This document shows, one piece after another, positions 37,101 through 49,500 of a DNA stretch of 64,000 nucleotides. The position numbers were made by a program, and so were the translations under genes. The notes under the pieces are model-generated. The model did not search any database and was not told the origin of the DNA. It was given only the letters and a program-made list of their open reading frames with translations. The DNA is from Macrocystis pyrifera (Eukaryota > Sar > Phaeophyceae > Laminariales > Laminariaceae). How positions within the stretch are numbered: position 1 is the stretch's first letter; the number at the start of each line of letters is the position of its first letter. Location: positions 13,347,427 through 13,411,426 of the forward strand of contig JASSKH010000010.1 in assembly GCA_031763025.1 (NCBI GenBank). Direction: 5' to 3'.

Positions 37101-37674
37101 CGTTCACCCCGAGTACTGGAAGGTGGACGTCGACGAAGTTAACAGCGGCGGGCCACTCCGCGATCTCAAGACGATGGCCGAGAGGTTGCTGGTTGACCAC
37201 GGTTCCAACACGGCTGCCGCTATTCAAGATTCATCGCAGGAGCACATGGGGGGGGTGGTAGGGAGGTGCATGATCCAGTTTGCCATGTTCAAGGGTGGCA
37301 GCTTCACCGGCAAGATCTACCTTGACGCAGCAAAGCACCTAAACGCGGCGGCGTGGTGGAACACGCTGGGCAGGGTTGGGCTGCCAGACCTGGCGACCGT
37401 GGCCTTGAACGTGCTTTCCATGGTGCCGGCTGCTGCCGGCTGCAAACGCAACTTGAGCCTAGCCGGGGCGGCCACCGGTGGCAATCACGTTCGCATGGGG
37501 CCTGCTACCGCGGCGAAGCTAACGTACGTGCGCTCCAACCTTGAACTTATGCACACCGGGCCCCTGAAGGATGAAGCGGCGAAGACCTCGGTGGGATCGG
37601 AGTGGGCGGACAACGACATCTCTTCAGCGAGCGACAGCGACGGCGACAGTGACGGCGCGATCGAGTCGATTTGA
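29469..37674 (+). CDS. hAT-superfamily transposase with three BED-like zinc fingers and DUF659
   Basis: Exons 29469-31118, 32305-32504, 32688-32919, 36709-37674 (TGA) join in phase to about 1015 codons. Three fingers of form C-x2-C-x13-H-x11-C are followed by a DUF659/RNase H-like segment (FKKFVKAAIKDP, GCTIALDAWTN; then VVADVATSGVVRIIEHRYPW and GLLCGAHSVDLLIKDI, whose CGAHSVDLL matches the family's C..HCLDLL) and a C-terminal dimerisation region (WWNTLGRVGLPDLATVALNV, GCKRNLSLAG, the hAT ...ERN.S signature). Known hAT enzymes cut and paste DNA with 8-bp target duplications. No inverted ends were found. A TAA at about 29466 closes the frame upstream and the first ATG in frame is 29820, so the true 5' end is missing, spliced in, or frameshifted; the protein could be an element or a domesticated gene. 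Confidence 0.88.
29517..30740 (+). repeat. in-gene tandem triplication, unit about 490-540 bp
   Basis: GAGGGTGTAAGCGTAAGCCA, GAGGGTGTGAGCGTGAGCCA and GAGGGTCTAAGCGTGAGCCA mark the three units (near 29559, 30096 and 30585). Each unit runs from an AAGCGA..TACCG-type segment through the finger to an ACACATGAAGCGTACGCACA-like linker. Confidence 0.92.
31871..32335 (+). repeat. tandem duplication covering intron end and exon start of the hAT gene
   Basis: 31871-32094 and 32095-32335 share GTTTCTGCTGTATCTTG, ATCGTATTG.TGCA and GCAGAGCCCATGG in order. The right copy carries the real exon start (32305, GCAGAGCCCATGGTC); the left copy has the same acceptor-like site (near 32055) but reads MANVKRC and soon leaves the conserved sequence, so it is a decoy exon. 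Confidence 0.85.
32305..32504 (+). CDS. hAT transposase exon 2 (catalytic core part)
   Basis: Follows ...DAWTNGQ in phase 0 with AEPMVNVQRTTNGKEEHVKS, then a helix (DNDMAFLADLLRPYMN) and VVADVATSGVVRIIEHRYPW; ends in phase 2 at CCGTG|GTAGGT. Confidence 0.85.
32688..32919 (+). CDS. hAT transposase exon 3, C..HS.DLL motif
   Basis: Acceptor TGTGTGCAG; completes the split TGG and reads ITGLLCGAHSVDLLIKDIVE, then KSIKFIKRHRRPLAIFKGK and KATRFGASVIMTSRFKD, the DUF659-hAT order (C.AH..DLL, FI..H, TRF). Donor GAC|GTGAGT. Confidence 0.9.
32920..36708. other. 3.8-kb intron of the hAT gene
   Basis: No coding exon could be placed here. It contains a degraded TTACGGGGG-type MITE near 35589-35704 (right end GTTACTATGGTCCCCCCGT) and a short CTAACCCTAACC at 36335-36346. 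Confidence 0.5.
36709..37674 (+). CDS. hAT transposase last exon with dimerisation domain
   Basis: Acceptor ACACGCAG after a 3.8-kb intron, phase 0: VNQALIDTVMDEEFNTYIAD, PFFLRVVEPLFELVRLADGA, HPEYW, then WWNTLGRVGLPDLATVALNV, LSMVPAAAGCKRNLSLAG, and an acidic end (DISSASDSDGDSDG). The region is intact without a stop. Confidence 0.92.
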   Translation, partial: VNQALIDTVMDEEFNTYIADPTTKQKTRELGEEVKRFILDDSEKEGGTWFEIPFFLRVVEPLFELVRLADGAQLEAAHLYYKLGNVLKDLEGEFRTNPLWRDVVDRLAPIQQRHGYRTACMQSPVYGAALAVHPEYWKVDVDEVNSGGPLRDLKTMAERLLVDHGSNTAAAIQDSSQEHMGGVVGRCMIQFAMFKGGSFTGKIYLDAAKHLNAAAWWNTLGRVGLPDLATVALNVLSMVPAAAGCKRNLSLAGAATGGNHVRMGPATAAKLTYVRSNLELMHTGPLKDEAAKTSVGSEWADNDISSASDSDGDSDGAIESI

Positions 37675-40600
37675 TCGACGGTGCAATATATGCATCCACC
37701 GTGTTGATAGTAGCTACACCTCTACAGTTTTTTTTACGTAACACATGCTACAACAATGTAGCACCTTAAGGCCACAAGATTTATGACTCCCAAGGCTGGT
37801 CAATTGAGGAAGTACCCGATATCGCTGGAAATCCAAAATTTGTTTTTACGATACCTAGGCTATGGGATTGTCCATCGGGTTGCACTTTCCCATTTTCTCA
37901 GGGATGAGTTTAGGGTGAGCTATAAGATAGACCACCTCAAGTGAGAGAGACTCAGAAAAGTATTAGGTGCGCCTGTCTCTCGGAGCATGCAGCGAATGGC
38001 GTCCTGCAGCATATTGGTGTGCAACGGGGGGAGTGGTGTTGCTGTAGTTTTGTTTATATTTCCTTCCGGGACTCAAGAGGATAGCAGCACAAGAGAAGTG
38101 AGAACTACGGCCTCATACAGACCGTGTCGTGTGGAAGCGCACACCTAAAGTGGGGAGTGTGGTTGCTCCTGCGCGTATCGTATACACGACTCCGTTGTGT
38201 TTTTCGTTGGAGTTACTTGACGGAACCCGGCAGCCCGGGCGGCTTCGTGTGTAGCCGTTGCTGGATTTATTTCAATTTGTGTTTCGACTTTTTTTCCCAC
38301 GCCAGTCCCACAAGAAGCGTCCATTAAGGTGGTGGGTGTACGAGTGCAGCATGCTTGGGCGAATGGAGAGAGGCAAGAGGGTTGCGCGCTCACGGCGTCG
38401 GGCCTTCGTTGTGTTCTCACCCCGGTACCATTTGGTAAACAAGCAATGAAGCACGCGATCAAACTCAACCGTGTTGAGTGTGGATGGATCGTGCCAGGCG
38501 CTACACGTGAACCTAATTTAATATTTTATCATATTGTTTTATTTGCGTTTGGCGTGCTAGCAACTGGAAACGCTGGAATGCGCTGGTGTACCTGATCCTT
38601 TGTAAATGGCAAACGCGACAGCACGGCCTCCGTATTTGCATGGGTGGGCGGACCCCCAGCCCCCCCCCTGCCGCAACGCGGGTCACACGACCTCACCCCC
38701 TGGACAAAATGTCAAGGTGCCAAATACCACGACGTACGTTAAGCGTCGGGAACGCTCCGAGTTGATCGACAGCAACAACCGAGTGCCCAACGTCCTTGTG
38801 AGGCACATTGCCAAGGCCGGAATCGCCACAACCTCCGTTCAACGTCGAGATTACTAACATACCATTCCATTGCCCCGAACCCTTGTTGTCAGCGTGTTTG
38901 CACCCGCAACAAGATGCACACAAAGAACAAAACAATTTGTTACAGACACCGAGATCTTCTGATGTGACCTGCCCAGTTCGTTCCTTTTTATGACCTCGAT
39001 CCACAGATGATACGTCCTTCGGTGTTTGTTTACCTTATGGAGACGATCTAGCTGCCAAGGGGTCCGTCCATCCGTACGCCTACTGTCCATGAAATGAGGC
39101 ACCCTGCCGTTTTGCCATTCCCTTCAACTGCCCATGGACGTTTCACAACGGACCGGGAGCAAGATATGCGGCCCAGCAATCAGCTACCATACTACAAGCG
39201 GCAGCACTGTCTGTTCGCGTGTTCTACGAGCCTGGTGTACATACCTCCACTTGGGTGTTGGCATTCACGCGATAGACCAAACACCATCATATGAACCAAC
39301 CCGGATTCCTTCTGATTCACCACGCGGGTGGATAGGAGCCCCACCATTTCGAGTGCCAATTGGAGGTGGACGAAAAACAGACCTTCTTACGCGCCTTTTA
39401 AATCGTCGAAAATCACGAAAGGTTCGCGACGTACATATCAGCAAATCCAAACCACAGATCTTTTGGAACATGAAAATAATTACGAGTAACGGTAACTGAA
39501 AAGCGCCGAGCATCTGATATTACGTACATCTTACGTGTATGATACCATACCTGGTATAATAAATGTGCTTGTTTCTCGTACCACTGTCAGACAGACCACA
39601 AGCTACAATAGCGCAGCTTTATACGAGGAGGTGCCAGTCTATAGGTCTCTCTCTGACTGGTCGCAAATAGGCTGAAGCTGTGACGGCGTCTGAAGTCTGA
39701 TGGCTACGACGTACATGCTTCTGGCCATCAGATGTTCAGCTACCTATTTATTTCCTCTGCCACAAGAGACGGCAGCAATGGATGAGCATCACCTACCAGC
39801 ATCACAAACGAACGCAGCAAAAATGAGTGTCGCATACATACATGCAGCACGTGGCCTTGCGGAGAGTTCTTTTGCTACCACTTACTACTGGAGATTGGAG
39901 AAGGAGATTGGAGATATGATGCATACTCGTAGGACACACAGCAGACAACAGAGTCGTCTAGACTGCAGACGGCAAAGAAGGCCTCTGACCTCTGACGGGT
40001 GTCAGACTGGACCTGACGTCTTGACGTAGACCCGTCTCCTTGCATGTTTGGCTGCGATGCCTCGAAAAGATATTTTAAAACAAATCTTCAGCTGCTCGTC
40101 GATCGCACTTAAATCACAATCTTCTCTGACGGACCACAGCACCCTCCCACGCAGTCTTGGCTGACGAGCCGCCTCTACCGCAGTCAAGGGTGACCTGCCA
40201 TATCCGACGTATGGCCCTCTGTCCTTTCAAACATCAACCAACGAACGATGAAAAAAACGCCAGTAGAAATTTGAATTTTGAGCATGCTAAACCATCGAAC
40301 TGGAACTCCTACTCCTCCCTCTTTAAAAAATGAAGAAGAGGGGGTATATTACGCGACCGAGTGATCATCAAAGCGCACCGGGCATCGTCAGTGAGCAAAC
40401 AAGGTAGGAGCCTTCGGTGCTCATCTTCATTGGTGCTAAAGGCTCAGAAGGTGCGAAGCTCTAACTGCATGCCGCGATCAAGTAGGCGGAGCTCCGACTG
40501 TGTCAAATTCCAGGTGCTAGATAAAGTCTCTGTCCTACAGCAGAACACGCTGAAGACAGCACACCCCCTGGGACCTGGGACGGATTCCCGAGCCAACTTC

Positions 40601-41458
40601 CTCCAAAACAAGCGTGACAGACATGACGAAAAGGGGTGGTGTTGGAAAGACCTCGTCGATATCTTTGCATAGACGCATCACTCGGCGTTTGCACCCTCCC
40701 CGTAGTCGAGAAACTCACCTTTTGGAAACTCGTCCGAGGGTGCTCTACGATGCGAGTACGTGTACTGTCTGTACCAGGTATACTACTGCTTGTACAGCAG
40801 AACGGGATACCTACTACGTACCAGGTATCGATACCTGTAATAAGAAACAAGGCAAAAGGTATTAATAATAGTAAAAAACCCAGGCTGAGATTTACTGTAC
40901 AAGAAAATAAAAAATTCGGAAGCCGTTTAAGTGAAGCAAGGTAGAACACGCCCTCTTCTCAAATAAGAAACCGAGCCTGGGTCATAGTTCATGTTTCTTG
41001 TCAGGTGTCCTGTACTAGTTGTGTACTGTCTGTACGTGAAAGTATCAACTGGTGAGACGCATGTTGCGATATCTACTGCTGTGTAGAGGAGAGGGTACAA
41101 TGGCAACATGTGTTGGGAGCATGCTCCGCCCCGTCGGCTGCATGTCTGACGGGGATCGTCCTCTCAGGCTTCGTGTCTTTGTCCAGAGACGGAAGCCGGA
41201 GCCGAAGGGGAAAACTGCCCATACTCGGAAAGCCATCAATCCAAGCCGCTGTACAGCAGTTACAGCAGTATAGGCCCAAAAACAAGGCAGAAACCCAACA
41301 GAGACATAACGCTGACTTTTTGGGGGGACGCCACGAAAAAAAAAAAATAGATCGAGAATTTGTGCTCAAGTGCGAGCGCCACACTGAATCCTGCACAATG
41401 GCCTATGCTCTAGGCTGTGAAGGATTGTGCCACAGCAGTAAGATCCTAAGGCTTGCTA
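37675..41458. other. spacer between hAT gene and repeats, no gene seen
   Basis: No supported gene. A block at 40600-40750 (CATAGACGC, CGGCGTTTGCAC.CTCCC) resembles 24420-24570. Many TACCAGGTA/GTACAGCAGTA-type words occur. Confidence 0.4.
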
Positions 41459-41562
41459 CTACGGGGGACCATAGTAAATAGGACCAAATATTGTTAGCAA
41501 AAATAGGTAAATATATAGTTTTTATGTACACCATAGATCCTATTAACTGTGGACCCCGGTAA
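41459..41562. mobile_element. TTACGGGGG MITE, copy 4
   Basis: CTACGGGGGACCATAGTAAA to TGTGGACCCCGGTAA, about 104 bp, centre AAAAATAGGTAAATATATAG. Confidence 0.92.
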
Positions 41563-42234
41563 TAGGGGTTGCTCAGATTACGTGTTTCTTATTGGCGGGC
41601 CCGTACTGTAATCAAGTTTTATCTGGTATCCTTTATTAATACCAGGTACTGCTATATGAAACGCTCACGTGGTACTCGTCGTCATTTGCCATTCAGATCT
41701 TACAGCTGTGCCTATTTCAGTATGTCCCGCGAAAGACCGGGCTGTACCAAGCACCACCCGACTTGTATCTGCAACAGGCCAGATACGTTTGAACTCCCTT
41801 CCCTTCCCTTCCCTTACACTACTACTGTGTACAGTATATCATACTATGATATAGTTCAGCTGCAGCATATTTGCAATTGCCGTCAACTTGTGTGCGTTGG
41901 TGGACGGCGTACGTCTGGCTCTTCAGGCAACTCGAAAAGAGAGGTTCCTACTTGTGTGGCGCCGTTAAAACTAAAAAGTCACACTCGCCCGTAGTTGCAC
42001 ACCTTTTCGTTCCCATACCTTCTACAGAATATTAGTCTGTTAATATGTCTTCTTCGTATATGGAACCAGGGTATATGCCAAGTAGTCGTGTACATATATA
42101 TATATATATACCTCGAATATATATTTCCATCCCATCCATTGCCTCCGCCTTTTCTCGCTCCCTACTATATTATAGTCGTAACTCAGATCCAGGGTAACAT
42201 AATACCCCCCCCCCCGCCGCACTATATACCAGGT

Positions 42235-42776
42235 ATTATATATGGGTTGGGTTGGCAACGACACTGTAAAACATGCCGCTCACTACGTGAGCTAGACATC
42301 CAGGGTACCGTTTTTTTTTTTTTTTGTTTTTGTTTTTTTTTGGCGCCCGCCCACTGCTGGTCGTCGAGTTAGATCATTTGTGCGAGGTAAATAACCTTTA
42401 TTCTGCACAAGGGAATTGATCGTATCACGTACTGTAGTGTTCAAGGTAAGGCACCCAAGAGGCAGTTACATAGCACTCCCATTGCTGTCTCTGGAGGTGG
42501 CTACACCGGAAATTAAACTAACTCATTGAAGCTGTCATCGTATGCAAGTCCGCCTCATAAGCGGTTCTTAGTAGGATGCAGCTCACACTTCATCCGACTC
42601 GCCGGACACCTCACGGCGCTTCGCGCTTGGTGCAAGCAATGTCTGCCGGGTCGGTGAAAACCCGACATGCTCCGTCCCGGCATTGTGGGGATGCGAGGGT
42701 CTATGGTCATACGACTACGGCCATGCATGAGATCGAGTAGATCTCTCCTATCGAGTACACCCCCCCCCCCCCCCCC
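42235..42776 (+). repeat. poly-C-tailed retroposon-like repeat, long family 1 copy
   Basis: From ATATGGGTTGGGTTGGCAAC through CATGCCGCTCACTACGTGAG, a T run (42310-42340), GTTAGATCATTTGTGCGAGG, GGATGCAGCTCACACTTCAT and CGACTACGGCCATGCATGAG to a 16-C tail. It is one of the two longest copies (about 540 bp). No ORF of note. Confidence 0.9.
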
Positions 42777-43077
42777 TCTACGGTACGCACCTTGCTTTTT
42801 TTTTCGCGAGAAGGGCTCAGTACTTTCTTCTCTCGTCGACTCGCGTCGAATTGTGCTTACCCCACGCTATTCATCGGCGCCCTGAGCTGTTGGTGTCTTT
42901 CGATATGCAAAAACTCCACACGGAGAATCGGACCCTTGACATCAACGCTGTCAATAGTGGTGTTCGAGGTTATCCACCATCAGTAGGCCACAGAGCAACC
43001 GGCTATGTAGACTATATTAATCTGCTGCTCTATACTTCTGCATCTGTAACTTTTTCTCCCGTCTACCGACGACCCCC

Positions 43078-43345
43078 ATGTCGTGTCCGTTGAAAACAGC
43101 AACGGAGTTCGGTCAGGGCGGCAGAGGAGGTACGACGGCAATAGTACCTCGTACTCCCACCCGTAGACTAGTACCAACACCACCAATCATGATCGCGACG
43201 CTGACGAGGGGGGAGCGGCCGAGCTCCTCGGTGACCCCAGGAAAGGAAACACCCAGAGAGTCAGCAAGACGAAAACAAAAACGAGCAGAAGAAGAAGAAA
43301 GATTAAGGGAAAAAGAAGAAGAGGAGGAGGAGAGGAGGAGGAAGG

Positions 43346-43380
<35 letters not shown>

Positions 43381-43449
43381 GAAGAAGATGAAGAGGAGGG
43401 GGGGAGGAGGAGGACGACGACGAGGAAGGAGGAGAGCGGCGAGAAGTAA
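43078..43449 (+). other. Glu/Arg/Lys-rich open frame just upstream of ORC1
   Basis: ATG at 43078 (MSCPLKTATEFGQGGRGGTT) opens 123 codons that become almost pure Glu/Arg from GAG/GAA repeats, ending TAA at 43447-43449, three bases before the ATG used for ORC1. It could be part of an ORC1 5' exon if spliced to the AG at 43463, but I see no good donor; more likely leader DNA. Confidence 0.25.
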
Positions 43450-43451
43450 CG

Positions 43452-43570
43452 ATGCTGCTGCAGATTCAGACGAACGCGGCGAAGGAGGTGTACTACAGCA
43501 GGCTTAGCGTGGGCGACGAGTCGTACTCCTGCGGAGACTGCGTGATGATGAAGGTCCACGCCGGCGGACA
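43452..43570 (+). CDS. ORC1: ORC1 exon 1, BAH domain start
   Basis: Reads MLLQIQTNAAKEVYYSRLSV and GDESYSCGDCVMMKVHAGG; ends in phase 2 at CA|GTGAGT. An alternative is that the exon begins at AG acceptor 43463 (CTGCTGCAG), making the ATG internal intron sequence. Confidence 0.75.
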
Positions 43571-46500
43571 GTGAGTCTCGTTCTTCGACGATCCTGCAGT
43601 AATTTATGTTGTACAAGTAATGCTGCTGTTGTTGTTGACAATCCCCGCCAACGTTGGTGTCAAGGAAACCCGAAATAGGATGGTTCCAAATATTTTGGGT
43701 GGGTCTCTTGTACCAGGTAGTCTGTTTCCCATATAGTAGCAACCCCAACCCACGAAAAAGCAATTGCTGTGAGATACAGTGACCAAAATGACGTTTTTTA
43801 CCCCAAGTATCCTTGGGTTGGGTAACCCATATGGGTTGGTTAACAAACGGAGCAGTTTCTGATCGACTAGCGCCTCCGGATCAATCTGTTTAACCAATCA
43901 GCTCCTCGTGCCTATCGGTTATGAATGTCTTTATAAAACCCTACCAAATTGGAGTATCGCAAACACCCTAGTGTAGCATTTCCTCGGCAGCTGGAGTATA
44001 TGTACTTTCCAGTCGTTACAAGACGACTGGTAACAGTCACTGTACTGATTGTACCAGGTAGATACCTACGTTGGGTATCGACGGAGAATCGAGTTCAATA
44101 CGATACCGATAAACGAAAAAGCTATGTACGTATTCGATACGATTTCGATATTTGATCGAGTTAGAGACGATACCGATAAACAAGAAAGCTGCAGACGTGT
44201 TCGATACGATCTCGATGTTCGATCGAAGTCGATACAATACCGATAAGCAAAAAAACTACTGTACGTATTCGATACGATTTCGATATTTGATCGAGTTCAA
44301 TACGATACTGATAATCAAAAAAGCTACGTGCGTATTCGATACGACTTCGATATTTGACCGAGTTCGATACGAAACCAATAAACAAAAAAAACACTTCAAC
44401 AGGTGGTCGATACGATCATGACCTTTGATCAACATCGAAGATTTCGTTTTAGTATTCGCTTTAAAAAAAAAACACGGGGGGTGCCAAGGGATGCAGGGCA
44501 AAACCCGTTCGGCACGATATACTCATCAAAGTTCGACACCTCGACATATCGCCAAAAATCGATACGACATCCAACACTACTATTACGGGGGTCCATAGTT
44601 AACAGGACCTATGGTATTCATAAAAACCTATATATTTACCTATTTTTACTAACAATATTTGGTCCTGTTAACTACGGACCCCCGTAATAACTGTAAATAT
44701 ATACATATTATAGTTAGGCGAAGTGTATAATATGTAGACGGAAGTATATACCAGGTATTTAGTAGTCATTACTATTACGGGGGGCCATACCTGGTACCAG
44801 GTAGTTAATAGGACCAAATATTGTTTTTAAAAATAGGGAAACGTGTAGTTTTTTGTGTGTGCCGTAAGTCCTATTAATTATGGTCCCCCGTAAGAGTTGG
44901 CGTTTCTGTCGGCGGGTGGTGAACGGCCCTGCGCTACCTGCCACGTCGGTTGTGAGTTATCGACCAACCTGGCGGGTGGGTCGATGCTTGTCCTTTCAAA
45001 GCTCTTGTGGCTGGAAAAATAATGCCCAAAGGCTACCGTACAACACTTAACCCCTTTTATCAATAGTACTGCAGTCCCATTTTTGGGACAATACCAGTCT
45101 AATTCTAAGTAGTTTGTCCCCCAAACGGGACGGCAGTCCTAAAAGCACAAACCTCTCGGACGAATTTTTTCAAGACCCTTTTTTTTTCTCTGGACAACGG
45201 GCAGGGTCGGGTGCAAACGTCGAGCGGTGAAAGCGTCTACTACACCTGAAAGTATCTCCCTCGAGCTCTTTCCCACCAAAATCCGCCATTTTTCGTCTTT
45301 TTGCTTTTTGACCCTCATGTTTTCAGGAGAAAACGGGTCCCATGGGTGTGTGCTGCCTTGGCGTGTTGCCATTCTGGTCGGAAATATAAGGATCGTTATA
45401 AACGTTATTCTGAAGACGAAACTGTCCTTTATTTACGACCAGAGTGCTATATACTATTAGTAACAAATGGCCGCTGACTGACTGACGGGGTGGACGAGTT
45501 TCACACGCGCTTTTAGTACAACAACAGCAGTACCACTATTTCCTCTTTGGTCGGTTGCTGGGCGATATTGTGACGATATTTTGACGATATTTTATCGATA
45601 GTTATAGAAATACCGGTACTATGTATGTACATGAATATTGACGATTGTCTGGACGAGCCTGTGACAATCGCAGCGCCCGTTCCCTCATGTGCTGCCTCCC
45701 TCCCTCCCTCATCCCCTCCCTCCCCGAGGCCCGTAGTTTGTGATCGCACCACGCTGCTTGTAGTTGTGCTTGTGCTCTTGTTCTTGTGCTCCTTTTTATA
45801 CGTATGTTACCAGTATGTTTGTGTACGCTCTCTTACGTGGGTTTGCTTGTGCGTGTGTGCGTGTGCATGCGTTTGTCTTCGTGCACCGCCCGCCGTTGTC
45901 CCCCCTCGCTGCTACTGCTATTGCTGCTGTTGCTGCTGCCGCTTCGTTTCTTGCCGCCACTCCGTCCCGTTTCGTTCCGTTGTCCGGCGCTCTGTTCGAT
46001 TTATTTGCCGAAACCAAAACCAAAAATAGGGACCCCGCGGAGATCCTGTACATCTTCAAGGACCAATTCGGCGGACAATGGCTTGAAATCCGATGGCTGT
46101 ACACAAAGGAGGACATAGAGGAGCGCGTACCCAAAAGCAAGTGAGGACTCCCCCCCCCCTCACCAACACCAACACCAACACCCACCCACCCACTCCCACT
46201 CCCACTACCCACCGCCCGCACCACTCCCTTTTAGCCTCCTGAGGCGCTGCGTTTGAGACCAGCGTGTTGCGTGCTGTTTTTTGGCGTAGGTTTGGTTCCG
46301 CCAGGATCAGGGGAGGCGGAGGGGGAGCAGGGGCAGGGGAGGGGAGGAAGGTACCCATGTCATGCATGACCGTAGTCGTATGGCCATAGAACCTCGCATC
46401 CTGACACTCCCGGGACGGAGCACGTCGTGTTTTCACCGACCAGGTAGACATTCCTTGCACGAAGCGTGAAGCGCCGTGAGGTGTTCGTTGAGTCGCATGA

Positions 46501-49500
46501 TGGGTGAGCTGCATCCTACTAAGAACCGCTTGTGAGGCGGCCTTGCACATGGATGACAGCTTCAATGAGGTGATTTGCTTTACGGTGTGGCCGCTTGGGG
46601 GGGGGGGGGGGGGTACTCGATATCATGCATGGCCGTAGTCGTATGACGACTTGAAAAAGGTTTACTTATTTCATGCATGGCCGTAGTCGTATGACCATAG
46701 ATCGGAGGGTTAGGTCGGAGGGTATCCATGTTCTGCATTGCCGTAGTCGTTCGAGCGTAGACCCTCGCATCCCTGCAATCCCGCGCCGGAGCACGTCGGG
46801 TTTTCACCGACCAGACGGACACTGCTTGCACCAAGCGCGAAGCGCCGTGAGGTGTTGGGGGAATCGCGTGAAGGGTGAGCTGCGTCCTAATGGGGGGCAA
46901 CCACGTGCCACACAACAAACGGAGAAGTGCTGTTTTATTTTCATACATACCCGGTAGCGTTTAGATAGCATTCGTAGCCGTAAAAAAAAGGTGGGCAACG
47001 TGAATGGCACCATCACAGAGAGAAGAGGGCGGAAGGAAGCCACCCGTCACTGCCGGCGAAGCCGGCGGATGAAGCTGAGAGAAAAGACGACAACAACAAA
47101 AACAGCACACAAAATCAGGCGCAGGAATACCGCCCGTGGCACACTATAAAACAGTTATTTGGAGTCCCAACGATGATGCAAAAAACAGACGTACCACTTT
47201 TACTGCTTCGTAGTATCATAGCATGTCGTACGAGGTAAGATAGTAAAGACATACGCTGCCGTAAAACGGCAGAGCGGACAGAACAAAAGAAAAAAACGAA
47301 AGAAAAAAGAGGACGAACAAACGCGAAAAGCGAAGCGCACGCTCTTCTCCAAACGCGAAAAGCGCGCGCCCCCGACCCCCGGTACGCCTCCCTCACTCCT
47401 TTGCTCGGACACATTAATCTCCATGTTCGTCGTCACCGTGATCTTGATCTGCAAGTTATGGTTCCTGCATAGTGATATTTGCGTCGTCGTCATCTTGAAG
47501 TTGATCTGCTTAACAAAATATTCCTGTTACTTTCCATCCCCAATCGACGCTTCAACAAAACGATTAATTCATTATGACCACACATATCACCACATCACTT
47601 ATTTATGTCTAGAAGCAAAAAATACTGCTGCACCGGTACTCAATTTCAATCACCGCATCACTTTTTATATCTGAAAGCGAAAAATATTGCTGGACCGATG
47701 GTCAATTTTGAATGCCTTGCTCGTGTTCATCTAATATTGAATTGCGTTGAATCGTGTTCATCTTCACCGTTGTCTTCGTGCTCCGTCCTCGTCTAATTTG
47801 CCTTCGTCTCCAGCTTAGTGTTGAAATGTTGACTGCTGACCTTCGTGCGTAGTCTTTGTGCTTGTTTGATCTTGATTTGGGGTGCCTGATCTTGATCTTG
47901 ATGAATGGAGCTTCATCCTGATCTTGATGTTTGGCTTGGTCATTTATTATCGAGTGTGTTGTCTTGTTCTCTATGCTTGGTCTTAGTCTCGATGCATGAT
48001 CTTAATCTTGACGCTTTGATCTTGTATTTTTGCTCAATGTTCCTCATCGAACCTTGATCTTCAACCTTCGATGCTTGATACTTCTCCTGACACTGACGCC
48101 CAATGTCAATCTCCAAGCCTGGTCTTAATCTTGATGCTTGGTCTTTGTCAGGATGCTTGATTTTTTTTTTATCTCGATGATTGATGCTAAAGTTGGCTTG
48201 CTTGAATTTCAAACTTGATGCTTGACCTCGAGGTTGCCGAGCATCGAAGAGGCTGAGGTGTTCGAGACCAACGATGTCGTGACCTGCCCTGCGGTAAGTA
48301 CGCCGTGCTGCCGACAGAGCAAAAATGGAACGGAGGGGGTAAGGCGGTGGAGGGTGAAGGGAGGGGGGGGGGGGGGGGGGGAGGTTTTTGACTCGCCCGG
48401 AAGGCGTGCTTTAGCATATTTTTCGGAGGGGGGGGGGGGGGGTATTTCCGTCCTGTTGTTGAACCTGGCGCACCTACCAAACCTCCGCCCAAGAAGCGTG
48501 TTTGAAGGGGGGAGCGTGCGCCTGTTTTTTTGTGTTTTGTGGTATGTGCGCGAAGGGTACTGGCCAACGAGCGTAGGACATCGCGGGACTCGCTCTCTCT
48601 CTCTCGCTCTCTCTTGGTCGTGGCCGTTGGCGTTTCCTTTACCCCCCCCCCCCCCCGATGAAAAAAATATATAACTACGGCCTTGCATGATATCTACTAC
48701 CCCCCTCCCCGTCCCCCCGAAAAAAGCAACTAATCCCCTTGATGGTGGACGCATCCCACCTGGGTATACCAGCTTCACGGCTGCACGCACTGACTCACTT
48801 GACTGCTTCGGGGGGGCGGGGGGGCGTACTCATTTGCTGCTTGCCTTAATCATTTGACCATTGACCACGCATCCCTTTCGAGACGGAGCACCGTTCCTAC
48901 TCCTAATAGAGACACCTCCAACAATTGGGCGCTCATTTCGTTGTTTCTATATGTTACATAGAAACTCTTTGCTAATATTTTCCCCTTCCTGTCTGGCCAC
49001 CTGTGGCCACCATCTATCTCCTAGGATAGCAATCGTTTTCATACTGCTATTCAGTGTATCAAACTCCTCCATGTCACGTTCGTCTATTTCTGTCATTTCC
49101 TCTTCCTACACATCCCGCTCCTCCTTGTATATTTCACATTCTCCTACTATGTGAGTTCTACTCTCAATTGCTGCTGGGGGGGGGGGGGGGGTATCTCATT
49201 TTCGTATTTTCGTGTTTTGGTACCAACGGTCGGGTGTCCACGCTCCACGCCCCAAGTGTCATCCTTCCCCCTTTCCTGACGGCGCGTTTTGTTTTAAGTT
49301 TTGCGACCAACACGGTCGTGTGCGCTCCCCCGCATTTGCCTTGATTCTGCCCCGACTTCTCGTGTGTGTTTTTTTTGTCCGGTCGGGTTCGGTTTGATCC
49401 GGTACAATTCGGGTCGGTTCGGTTCGGTTCGGTCGGGTCCGGTTCGGTCCGGTTCGGCTCGGCTCGGTACGGTACGGTACGTTTGGGTACGGTACGGTTC

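Noticed and set aside
43113-43763. 216-codon minus-strand open frame with poly-Ser
   Set aside because: Antisense to GAG/GAA repeats and to the first ORC1 exon.
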